From positions 16,919,001-16,983,000 of the forward strand of contig NC_063271.1 of the NCBI RefSeq assembly GCF_910591885.1: a stretch of DNA of 64,000 nucleotides, read 5' to 3'. Both the position numbers and the translations under genes were made by a program. The notes beneath the pieces were generated by a model that was not told the DNA's origin, ran no database searches, and saw nothing but the letters and a program-made list of their open reading frames with translations. Source of the DNA: Bombus terrestris. Its lineage: Eukaryota > Arthropoda > Insecta > Hymenoptera > Apidae. Each line of letters begins with the position of its first letter. Position 1 is the stretch's first letter. Below are positions 1 to 12,899 of the stretch, in pieces.

Positions 1-824
1 CGATGTAACGTATAACGTTGTATAGTATTACGATATAACATATAACGTTATATAGTATTACGATATAACGTATAACATTATATAGTATTACGTCATAACG
101 TATAACGTTATAAACTATTACTATACAACGTATAACGTTATATAGTATTACGTCATAACGTATAACGTTATAAACTATTACTATATAACGTATAACGTTA
201 TATGGTATTACGATATAATGTATAACGTTATATAGTATTACGTTATAACGTATAACGTTATAAACTATTACTATATAACTTATAACTTTATATACTATTA
301 CGATGTAACGTATAACGTTATATATTATTACTATACAACGTGTATCGTTATATAGTATTACGTTATGACGTATAACGTTATAAACTATTACTATACAACG
401 TGTAACGCTATATAATATTACGTTATAACGTATAACGTTATATAGTGTTACGATATAACGTATAACGTTATATAGTATTACGTTATAACGTATAACGTTA
501 TAAACTATTACTATATAACTTATAACTTTATATACTATTACCATGTAACGTATAACGTTATATACTATTACTATACTACGTGTATCGTTATATGGTATTA
601 CGTTATGACGTATAACGTTATAAACTATTACTATACAACGTGTAACGTTATATAGTATTACGTTATGACGTATAACGTTATAAACTATTACTATACAACG
701 TGTAACGCTATATAATATTACGTTATAACGTATAACGTTATATAGTGTTACGATATAACGTATAACGTTATATGGTATTACGTTATTACGTATAACGTTA
801 TATAGTATTACTACACAATGTGTA

Positions 825-843
825 ACGGTATATCGTATGCTGT
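825..843. other. 19-bp imperfect dyad in the 38-bp monomer (first copy)
   Basis: The core of each 38-bp monomer, ACGGTATATCGTATGCCGT in the common form, is a dyad centred on the tenth base. The arms ACGG/CCGT and ATA/TAT pair exactly and the two remaining pairs are T:G. This first copy and the one at 1103-1121 carry CTGT instead of CCGT; most later copies have intact CCGT arms, and the two at 8055 and 9801 have CCGC at the right edge. For every other copy the dyad runs from 9 bases before to 9 bases after the centre positions listed for the 38-bp monomer. It is the most GC-rich and most symmetrical element unique to one monomer class, so a protein-binding role is conceivable but unproven. Confidence 0.6.
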
Positions 844-2634
844 TATAACATTATTACGCAAAACGTTATATACTATTACGTCATAACGTATAACGTTATA
901 AACTATAACTATATAACGTATAACGTTATATACTATTACCATGTAACGTATAACGTTATAAACTATTACTATACAACATGTAACGTTATATAGTATGACG
1001 TTATATCGTGTAACGTTATATGGTATTTCGTAATAACGTATAACGTTATATGGTATTACGTTATTACGTATAACGTTATATAGTATTACTACACAATGTG
1101 TAACGGTATATCGTATGCTGTTATAACATTATTACGCAAAACGTTATATACTATTACGTCATAACGTATAACGTTATAAACTATAACTATATAACGTATA
1201 ACGTTATATACTATTACGATGTAACGTATAACGTTATAAACTATTACTATACAACGTGTAACGTTATATAGTATGACGTTATATCGTGTAACGTTATATG
1301 GTATTTCGTAATAACGTATAACGTTATATAGTATTACGATATAACGTATAACGTTATATAGTTTTACGTCATAACGCATAACGTTATAAACTATTACTAT
1401 ATAACGTATAACGTTATATACTATTACGACGTAACGTATAACGTTCTATACTATTACTATACAACGTATAACGTTAAATAGTATTACGTCATAACGTATA
1501 ACGTTATAAACTATAACTATATAACGTATAACGTTATATATTATTACGATGTAACGTATAACGTTATAAACTATTACTATACAACGTGTAACGTTATATA
1601 GTATGACGTTATATCGTGTAACGTTATATACTATTACGTCATAACGTATAACGTTATAAACTACAACTATATAACGTATAACGTTATATACTATTACGAT
1701 GTAACGTATAACGTTATAAACTATTACTATACAACGTGTAACGTTGTATAGTACTACGTTATAACGTATAACGTTATATAGTATTACGATATAACGTATA
1801 ACGTTATATAGTATTACGATATAACGTATAACGTTATATAGTATTACGTCATAACGTATAACGTTATAAACTATTACTATACAACGTATAACGTTATATA
1901 GTATTACGTCATAACGTATAACGTTATAAACTATTACTATATAACGTATAACGTTAAATAGTATTACGATATAACGTATAACGTTATATAGTATTACGTC
2001 ATAACGTATAGCGTTATATGGTATTACGTTATAACGTATAACGATATATAGTATTACTATACAACGTATAACGTTATATAGTATTACGTCATAACGTGTA
2101 AGGTTATAAACTATTACTATATAACGTATAACGTTATATACTATTACGGTGTAATGTTTAACGTTATATACTATTACTATACAACGTGTATCTTTATATA
2201 GTACTACGTTGTAACGTATAACGTTATAAACTATTACTATACAACGTGTAACGTTATATAGTATTACGTTATAACGTATAACGTTATATGGTATTACGCT
2301 ATAAAGTATAACGTTATATAGTATTACGTCATAACGTATAACGTTATGAACTATTATTATAGAACGTATAACGTTATATACTATAACGATGTAATGTATA
2401 ACGTTATATACTATTACTATACAACGTGTAACGTTATATAGTACTACGTTATAACGTATAACGTTACAAACTATTACTATATAACGTATAACGTTATATA
2501 GTATTACGATATAACGTAGAACGTTATATAGTATTACGTCATAACGAATAGCGTTATATGGTATTACGTTATAACGTATAACGTTATGTAGTATTACGAT
2601 ATAACGTATAACGTTATATAGAATTACGTCATAA

Positions 2635-3505
2635 CGTATAAGGTTATAAACTATTACTATATAACGTATAACGTTATATACTATTACGATGTAATGATTA
2701 ACGTTATATATTATTACTATACAACGTGTATCGTTATATAGTACTACGTTATGTCGTATAACGTTATAAACTATTACTATACAACGTATAACGTTATATA
2801 GTATTACGTCATAACGTATAAGGTTATAAACTATTACTATATAACGTATAACGTTATATACTATTACGATGTAATGTTTAACGTTATATATTATTACCAT
2901 ACAACGTGTATCGTTATATAGTACTACGTTATATCGTATAACGTTATAAACTATTACTATACAACGTATAACGTTATATAGTATTACGATATAACGTATA
3001 ACGTTATATAGTATTACGTCATAACGTATAAGATTATAAACTATTACTATATAACGTATAACGTTATATACTATTACGATGTAATGATTAACGTTATATA
3101 TTATTACTATACAACGTGTATGGTTATATAGTACTACGCTATATCGTATAACGTTATAAACTATTACTATACAACGTATAACGTTATATAGTATTACGTC
3201 ATAACGTGTAAGGGTATAAACTATTACTATATAACGTATAACGTTATATACTGTTACGGCGTAATGTTTAACGTTATATACTATTACTATACAACGTGTA
3301 TCGTTATATAGTACTACGTTGTAACGTATAACGTTATAAACTATTACTATACAACGTATAACGTTATATAGTATTACGTCATAACGTGTAAGGTTATAAA
3401 CTATTACTATATAACGTATAACGTTATATACTATTACGGTGTAATGTTTAACGTTACATACTATTACTATACAACGTGTATCGTTATATAGTACTACGTT
3501 GTAAC
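2635..3505 (+). repeat. 180-bp (six-monomer) higher-order repeat
   Basis: The marker AAGGTTATAAA (one copy AAGATTATAAA, one AGGGTATAAA) recurs about every 180 bp: near 2641, 2821, 3031 (210-bp step), 3211 and 3391. Between markers the order of variants is constant: TATATAACG, a GATGTAATG monomer followed by TTTAACG or ATTAACG, CAACGTGTATCG, then AGTACTACG. The same six-monomer cassette reappears as single copies or short runs near 20.3, 36.0, 39.7, 44.0, 48.8, 51.5, 60.4 and 63.3 kb. Confidence 0.8.
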
Positions 3506-4260
3506 GTATAACGTTATAAACTATAACTATATAACGTATAACGTTATAAACCATTACTATACAACGTGTACCGTTATATAGTATGACGTTATATCGTATA
3601 ACGTTGTATGGTATTACGTTATAACGTATAACGTTATATAGTATTACGTCATAACGTATAAGGTTATAAACTATTACTATATAACGTATAACGTTATATA
3701 CTATTACGATGTAATGTTTAACGTTATATACTATTACTATACAACGTGTATCGTTATATAGTACTACGTTATATCGTATAACGTTATAAACTATTACTAT
3801 ACAACGTATAACGTTATATAGTATTACGTCATAACGTATAAGTTTATAAACTATTACTATATAACGTATAACGTTATATACTATATTATGTAATGTATAA
3901 CGTTATATACTATTACTATACAACGTGTAACGTTATATAGTACTACGTTATATCGTATAACGTTATAAACTACTACTACACAACGTATAACGTTATATAG
4001 TATTACGTCATAACGTGTAAGGTTATAAACTATTACTATATAACGTATAACGTTATATACTATTACGGTGTAATGTTTAACGTTATATACTATTACTATA
4101 CAAAGTGTATCGTTATATAGTACTACGTTGTAACGTATAACGTTATAAACTATTACTATACAACGTGTAACGTTATATAGTATTACGTTATAACGTGTAA
4201 CGTTATATCGTATTACGTTATAACGTATAACGTTATATAGTATTACGTCATTGCGTATAA

Positions 4261-4740
4261 CGTTATAAACTAATACTATATAACGTATAACGTTATATGT
4301 TATTACGATATAATGTATAACGTTATATAGTATTACGTTATGACGTATAACGTTATAAACTATTACTATATAACGTATACCTTTATATACTATTACGTTA
4401 TAACGTATAACGTTATAAACTATTACTATACAACGTGTAACGCTATATAGTATTACGTTATAACGTATAACGTTATAAACAATAACAATACAAAGTGTAA
4501 CGTTATAAACTATTACTATATAACGTATAACGTTATATGGTATTACGATATAATGTATAACGTTATATAGTATTACGTTATGACGTATAACGTTATAAAC
4601 TATTACTATATAACGTATACCTTTATATACTATTACGTTATAACGTATAACGTTATAAACTATTACTATACAACGTGTAACGCTATATAGTATTACGTCA
4701 TAACGTATAACGTTATAAACTATTACTATATAACGTATAA
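4261..4740 (+). repeat. 240-bp (eight-monomer) HOR, two copies
   Basis: Two consecutive eight-monomer blocks share the order TAATGTATAACG, TTATGACG, TATACCTTTATATAC and GTGTAACGCTATATAG. The second block diverges in its last monomers, where the ACAATAACAATACAAAG monomer is missing. Confidence 0.82.
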
Positions 4741-4830
4741 CGTTATATGGTATTACGTTATAACGTATAACGTTATTTAGTGTTACGATATAACGTATAA
4801 CGTTATATGGTATTACGTTATTACGTATAA

Positions 4831-4861
4831 CGTTTATAAACTATTACCATACAACGTATAA
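4831..4861 (+). repeat. Single 31-bp monomer
   Basis: One monomer carries an extra T (CGTTTATAAAC instead of CGTTATAAAC), the only +1 length variant I found. It stands at the start of a homogeneous run of identical monomers. Confidence 0.8.
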
Positions 4862-4871
4862 CGTTATATAG

Positions 4872-4991
4872 TATTACGATATAACGTAGAACGTTATATA
4901 GTATTACGATATAACGTAGAACGTTATATAGTATTACGATATAACGTAGAACGTTATATAGTATTACGATATAACGTAGAACGTTATATAG
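4872..4991 (+). repeat. Four identical consecutive monomers
   Basis: The monomer TATTACGATATAACG plus TAGAACGTTATATAG occurs four times in a row without a difference. Elsewhere in the array neighbouring monomers differ from one another, so this is a recent single-monomer amplification. Confidence 0.88.
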
Positions 4992-5850
4992 TATTACGTC
5001 ATAACGAATATCGTTATATGGTATTACGTTATAACGTATAACGTTATGTGGTATTACGTTATAACGTATAACGATATATAGTATTACTATACAACGTATA
5101 ACGTTATATAGTATTACGTCATAACGTATAACGTTACAAACCATTACTACATAACGTATAACGTTATATAGTATTACGATATAACGTAGAACGTTATATA
5201 GTATTACGTCATAACGAATAACGTTATAAACTATTACTATATAACGTATAACGTTATATACTATATTATGTAATGTATAACGTTATATACTATTACTATA
5301 CAACGTGTAACGTTATATAGTACTACGTTATATCGTATAACGTTATAAACTATTACTATACAACGTATAACGTTATATAGTATTACGTCATAACGCATAA
5401 CGTTATAAACTATTACTATATAACGTATAACGTTATATAGTATTATGTCATAACGTATAAGGTTATAAAGTATTACTATATAACGTATAACGTTATATAC
5501 TATTACGATGTAATGTTTAACGTTATATACTATTACTATACAACGTGTATCGTTATATAGTACTACGTTGTAACGTATAACGTTATAAACTATGACTATA
5601 CAACGTGTAACGTTATATAGTATTACGTCATAACGTATAACGTTATATAGTATTACGATATAACGTATAACGTTATATAGTATTACGTCATAACGTATAA
5701 CGTTATATGGTTATGCGTTATTACGTATAACGTTATATACTATTACTATACAATGTGTAACGGTATATCGTATGCCGTTATAACATTATTACGTAAAGCG
5801 TTATATACTATTACGTTATAACGTATAACGTTATGTGGTATTACGTTATT

Positions 5851-5940
5851 ACGTATAACGATATATAGTATTACTATACAACGTATAACGATATATAGTA
5901 TTACTATACAACGTATAACGATATATAGTATTACTATACA
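5851..5940 (+). repeat. Three identical consecutive monomers
   Basis: Three 30-bp copies beginning ACGTATAACGATATATAG and ending TATTACTATACA follow each other without change. The duplicated relatives near 8151 and 9891 carry two and three copies of the same monomer with one base change (GATATGTAG), so copy number at this spot varies between units. Confidence 0.85.
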
Positions 5941-6600
5941 ACGTATAACGTTATATAGTATTACATCATAACGTATAACGTTACAAACCATTACTATATA
6001 ACGTATAACGTTATATGGTATTACGATATAATGTATAACGTTATATAGTATTACGTTATAACGTATAACGTTATATACTATTACTATACAACGTGTAACG
6101 TTATATAGTACTACGTTATAACGTATAACGTTATAAACTATTACTATATAACGTATAACGTTATATCGTATTACGTCATAACGTATAAGTTTATAAACTA
6201 TTACTATATAACGTATAACGTTATATACTATATTATGTAATGTATAACGTTATATACTATTACTATACAACGTGTAACGTTATATAGTACTACGTTATAT
6301 CGTATAACGTTATAAACTACTACTATACAACGTATAACGTTATATAGTATTACGTCATAACGTGTAAGGTTATAAACTATTACTATATAACGTATAACGT
6401 TATATACTATTACGGTGTAATGTTTAACGTTATATACTATAACTATACAAAGTGTATCGTTATATAGTACTACGTTGTAACGTATAACGTTATAAACTAT
6501 TACTATACAACGTGTAACGTTATATAGTATTACGTTATAACGTGTAACGTTATATCGTATTACGTTATAACGTATAACGTTATATAGTATTACGTCATAG

Positions 6601-7258
6601 CGTATAACGTTATAAACTAATACTATATAACGTATAACGTTATATGGTATTACGATATAATGTATAACGTTATATAGTATTACGTTATGACGTATAACGT
6701 TATAAACTATTACTATATAACGTATACCTTTATATACTATTACGTTATAACGTATAACGTTATAAACTATTACTATACAACGTGTAACGCTATATAGTAT
6801 TACGTTATAACGTATAACGTTATAAACAATAACAATACAAAGTGTAACGTTATAAACTATTACTATATAACGTATAACGTTATATGGTATTACGATATAA
6901 TGTATAACGTTATATAGTATTACGTTATGACGTATAACGTTATAAACTATTACTATATAACGTATACCTTTATATACTATTACGTTATAACGTATAACGT
7001 TATAAACTATTACTATACAACGTGTAACGCTATATAGTATTACGTTATAACGTATAACGTTATAAACAATAACAATACAAAGTGTAACGTTATAAACTAT
7101 TACTATATAACGTATAACGTTATATGGTATTACGATATAATGTATAACGTTATATAGTATTACGTTATGACGTATAACGTTATAAACTATTACTATATAA
7201 CGTATACCTTTATATACTATTACGTTATAACGTATAACGTTATAAACTATTACTATAC
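6601..7258 (+). repeat. 240-bp (eight-monomer) HOR, three copies
   Basis: Blocks starting at 6601, 6841 and 7081 are nearly identical. They carry TAATGTATAACG, TTATGACG, TATACCTTTATATAC, GTGTAACGCTATATAG and the odd monomer ACAATAACAATACAAAG; the third copy stops before that last monomer. This is the same eight-monomer unit as at 4.3-4.7 kb with one extra copy. Confidence 0.88.
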
Positions 7259-10200
7259 AACGTATAACGTTATATAGTATTACGTCATAACGTATAACGT
7301 TACAAACCATTACTACATAACGTATAACGTTATATAGTATTACGATATAACGTAGAACGTTATATAGTATTACGTCATAACGAATAACGTTATAAACTAT
7401 TACTATATAACGTATAACGTTATATACTATATTATGTAATGTATAACGTTATATACTATTACTATACAACGTGTAACGTTATATAGTACTACGTTATATC
7501 GTATAACGTTATAAACTATTACTATACAACGTATAACGTTATATAGTATTACGTCATAACGTATAACGTTATAAACTATTACTATACAACGTATAACGTT
7601 ATGTAGTATTACGATATAACGTAGAACGTTATATAGTATTACGTCATAACGTATAACGTTATATAGTATTACGTCATAACGCATAACGTTATAAACTATT
7701 ACTATATAACGTATAACGTTATATAGTATTATGTCATAACGTATAAGGTTATAAAGTATTACTATATAACGTATAACGTTATATACTCTTACGATGTAAT
7801 GTTTAACGTTATATACTATTACTATACAACGTGTATCGTTATATAGTACTACGTTGTAACGTATAACGTTATAAACTATGACTATACAACGTGTAACGTT
7901 ATATAGTATTACGTCATATCGTATAACGTTATATAGTATTACGATATAACGTATAACGTTATATAGTATTACGTCATAACGTATAACGTTATATGGTTAT
8001 GCGTTATTACGTATAACGTTATATACTATTACTATACAATGTGTAACGGTATATCGTATGCCGCTATAACATTATTACGTAAAGCGTTATATACTATTAC
8101 GTTATAACGTATAACGTTATGTGGTATTACGTTATTACGTATAACGATATATAGTATTACGATACAACGTATAACGATATGTAGTATTACTATACAACGT
8201 ATAACGTTATATAGTATTACATCATAACGTGTAACGTTACAAACCATTACTATATAACGTATAACGTTATATGGTATTACGATATAATGTATAACGTTAT
8301 ATAGTATTACGTTATAACGTATAACGTTATATACTATTACTATACAACGTGTAACGTTATATAGTACTACGTTATAACGTATAACGTTATAAACTATTAC
8401 TATATAACGTATAACGTTATATGGTATTACGATATAATGTATAACGTTATATAGTATTACGTTATGACGTATAACGTTATAAACTATTACTATATAACGT
8501 ATAACGTTATATGGTATTACGATATAATGTATAACGTTATATAGTATTATGTTATGACGTATAACGTTATAAACTATTACCATACAACGTATAACGTTAT
8601 ATAGTATTACGATACAACGTATAACGTTATATAGTATTACGATATAACGTAGAACGTTATATAGTATTACGTCATAACGAATAACGTTATATGGTATTAC
8701 GTTATAACGTATAACGTTATGTAGTATTACGATATAACGTATAACGTTATATAGTATTACGTCATAACGTATAACGTTATATTGTATTACGATATAACGT
8801 ATAACGTTATATAGTATTACGTCATAACGTATAACGTTATAAACTATTACTATATAACGCATAACGTTATATACTATATTATGTAATGTATAACGTTATA
8901 TACTATTACTATACAACGTGTAACGTTATATAGTACTACGTTATATCGTATAACGTTATGTGGTATTACGTTATAACGTATAACGATATATAGTATTACT
9001 ATACAACGTATAACGTTATATAGTATTACGTCATAACGTATAACGTTACAAACCATTACTACATAACGTATAACGTTATATAGTATTACGATATAACGTA
9101 GAACGTTATATAGTATTACGTCATAACGAATAACGTTATAAACTATTACTATATAACGTATAACGTTATATACTATATTATGTAATGTATAACGTTATAT
9201 ACTATTACTATACAACGTGTAACGTTATATAGTACTACGTTATATCGTATAACGTTATAAACTATTACTATACAACGTATAACGTTATATAGTATTACGT
9301 CATAACGTATAACGTTATAAACTATTACTATACAACGTATAACGTTATGTAGTATTACGATATAACGTAGAACGTTATATAGTATTACGTCATAACGTAT
9401 AACGTTATATAGTATTACGTCATAACGCATAACGTTATAAACTATTACTATATAACGTATAACGTTATATAGTATTATGTCATAACGTATAAGGTTATAA
9501 AGTATTACTATATAACGTATAACGTTATATACTCTTACGATGTAATGTTTAACGTTATATACTATTACTATACAACGTGTATCGTTATATAGTACTACGT
9601 TGTAACGTATAACGTTATAAACTATGACTATACAACGTGTAACGTTATATAGTATTACGTCATATCGTATAACGTTATATAGTATTACGATATAACGTAT
9701 AACGTTATATAGTATTACGTCATAACGTATAACGTTATATGGTTATGCGTTATTACGTATAACGTTATATACTATTACTATACAATGTGTAACGGTATAT
9801 CGTATGCCGCTATAACATTATTACGTAAAGCGTTATATACTATTACGTTATAACGTATAACGTTATGTGGTATTACGTTATTACGTATAACGATATATAG
9901 TATTACGATACAACGTATAACGATATGTAGTATTACTATACAACGTATAACGATATATAGTATTACTATACAACGTATAACGTTATATAGTATTACATCA
10001 TAACGTGTAACGTTACAAACCATTACTATATAACGTATAACGTTATATGGTATTACGATATAATGTATAACGTTATATAGTATTACGTTATAACGTATAA
10101 CGTTATATACTATTACTATACAACGTGTAACGTTATATAGTACTACGTTATAACGTATAACGTTATAAACTATTACTATATAACGTATAACGTTATATGG

Positions 10201-10606
10201 TATTACGATATAATGTATAACGTTATATAGTATTACGTTATGACGTATAACGTTATAAACTATTACTATATAACGTATAACGTTATATGGTATTACGATA
10301 TAATGTATAACGTTATATAGTATTATGTTATGACGTATAACGTTATAAACTATTACCATACAACGTATAACGTTATATAGTATTACGATACAACGTATAA
10401 CGTTATATAGTATTACGATATAACGTAGAACGTTATATAGTATTACGTCATAACGAATAACGTTATATGGTATTACGTTATAACGTATAACGTTATGTAG
10501 TATTACGATATAACGTATAACGTTATATAGTATTACGTCATAACGTATAACGTTATATTGTATTACGATATAACGTATAACGTTATATAGTATTACGTCA
10601 TAACGT
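7255..10606 (+). repeat. 1.75-kb tandem duplication
   Basis: About 7255-8830 matches 9001-10606 at an offset of 1746 bp. The offset rises to 1776 bp after one extra 30-bp monomer in the second copy (around 9950-9980). Class a monomers at 7428 and 9173 and 38-bp monomers at 8055 and 9801 keep the same offset. Shared rare features include ACTCTTACGATG and the variant GCCGC inside the 38-bp monomer. A less similar third copy follows at about 10.7-12.0 kb. Confidence 0.9.
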
Positions 10607-12120
10607 ATAACGTTACAAACCATTACTACATAACGTATAACGTTCTATAGTATTACGATATAACGTAGAACGTTATATAGTATTACGTCATAACGAATAA
10701 CGTTATAAACTATTACTATATAACGCATAACGTTATATACTATATTATGTAATGTATAACGTTATATACTATTACTATACAACGTGTAACGTTATATAGT
10801 ACTACGTTATATCGTATAACGTTATAAACTATTACTATACAACGTATAACGTTATATAGTATTACGTCATAACGTATAACGTTATAAACTATTACTATAC
10901 AACGTATAACGTTATATAGTATTACGATATAACGTAGAACGTTATATAGTATTACGTCATAACGTATAACGTTATATAGTATTACGTCATAACGCATAAC
11001 GTTATAAACTATTACTATATAACGTATAACGTTATATAGTATTATGTCATAACGTATAAGGTTATAAACTATTACTATATAACGCATAACGTTATATACT
11101 ATTACGATGTAATGTTTAACGTTATATATTATTACTATACAACGTGTATCGTTATATAGTACTACGTTATATCGTATAACGTTATAAACTATTACTATAC
11201 AACGTATAACGTTATATAGTACTACGTCATAACGTATAAGGTTATAAACTATTACTATATAACGTATAACGTTATATACTATTACGATGTAATGCTTAAC
11301 GTTATATATTATTACTATACAACGTGTATCGTTATATAGTACTACGTTATATCGTATAACGTTATAAACTATAACTATACAACGTATAACGTTATATAGT
11401 ATTACGTCATAACGTGTAAGGTTATAAACTATTACTATATAACGTATAACGTTATATACTATTACGGTGTAATGTTTAACGTTATATACTATTACTATAC
11501 AACGTGTATCGTTATATAGTACTACGTTGTAACGTATAACGTTATAAGCTATGACTATACAACGTGTAACGTTATATAGTATTACGTCATAACGTATAAC
11601 GTTATATAGTATTACGATATAACGTATAACGTTATATAGTATTACGTCATAACGTATAACGTTATATGGTTATGCGTTATTACGTATAACGTTATATACT
11701 ATTACTATACAATGTGTAACGGTATATCGTATGCCGTTATAACATTATTACGTAAAGCGTTATATACTATTACATTATAACGTATAACGTTATGTGATAT
11801 TACGTTATTACGTATAACGATATATAGTATTACTATACAACGTATAACGATATATAGTATTACTATACAACGTATAACGATATATAGTATTACTATACAA
11901 CGTATAACGTTATATAGTATTACATCATAACGTATAACGTTACAAACCATTACTATATAACGTATAACGTTATATGGTATTACGATATAATGTATAACGT
12001 TATATAGTATTACGTTATAACGTATAACGTTATATACTATTACTATACAACGTGTAACGTTATATAGTACTACGTTATAACGTATAACGTTATAAACTAT
12101 TACTATATAACGTATAACGT

Positions 12121-12390
12121 TATATGGTATTACGATATAATGTATAACGTTATATAGTATTACGTTATGACGTATAACGTTATAAACTATTACTATATAA
12201 CGTATAACGTTATATGGTATTACGATATAATGTATAACGTTATATAGTATTACGTTATGACGTATAACGTTATAAACTATTACTATATAACGTATAACGT
12301 TATATGGTATTACGATATAATGTATAACGTTATATAGTATTACGTTATGACGTATAACGATATAAACTATTACTATATAACGTATACCTT
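12121..12390 (+). repeat. 90-bp (three-monomer) HOR, three copies
   Basis: The order TATATGGTATTACG with TAATG, then TATATAGTATTACG with TTATGACG, then TATAAACTATTACTATATAA repeats at 12121, 12211 and 12301. Shorter versions lie at 8401-8580 and 10180-10350. Confidence 0.85.
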
Positions 12391-12899
12391 TATATACTAT
12401 TACGTTATAACGTATAACGTTATAAACTATTACTATACAACGTGTAACGCTATATAGTATTACGTTATAACGTATAACGTTATAAACAATAACAATACAA
12501 AGTGTAACGTTATATACTATTACGATGTAACGTATAACGTTGTATAGTATTACGATATAACATATAACGTTATATAGTATTACGATATAACGTATAACAT
12601 TATATAGTATTACGTCATAACGTATAACGTTATAAACTATTACTATACAACGTATAACGTTATATAGTATTACGTCATAACGTATAACGTTATAAACTAT
12701 TACTATATAACGTATAACGTTATATGGTATTACGTTATAACGTATAACGTTATATAGTGTTACGATATAACGTATAACGTTATAAACTATTACTATACAA
12801 CGTGTAACGCTATATAGTATTACGTTATAACGTATAACGTTATAAACAATAACAATACAAAGTGTAACGTTATATACTATTACGATGTAACGTATCACG

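Larger units (their letters stand above)
3800..7017 (+). repeat. 0.87-kb duplication, offset 2347 bp
   Basis: Roughly 3800-4670 matches 6147-7017. Shared rare features include AAGTTTATAAAC, the class a 29-bp monomer (3881 and 6228), CAAAGTGTATCG (about 4100 and 6448) and GTATACCTTTATATAC. Both copies run into a local 240-bp amplification. Confidence 0.8.
3881..10760 (+). repeat. 29-bp variant monomer, class a (7 copies)
   Basis: A one-base-short monomer reading CTATATTATGTAATG in place of CTATTACGATGTAATG occurs at 3881, 5261, 6228, 7428, 8874, 9173 and 10740 and nowhere else in the window. It marks repeat units of the 3.8-12.9 kb section. The copies at 5261, 7428, 9173 and 10740 are each followed by a 38-bp monomer 508, 627, 628 and 988 bp downstream, showing four related units in a row. 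Confidence 0.9.

Noticed and set aside
825..843. 19-bp dyad as a transcription terminator hairpin
   Set aside because: It has a one-base centre with no loop, T:G pairs, no following T run and no gene upstream.
1446..3554. Long minus-strand open frame as a protein gene
   Set aside because: It encodes only the satellite decapeptide, has no start context or family, and is broken by stops or frame shifts in every section. All other long frames in the window are of the same kind, so none is annotated as CDS.
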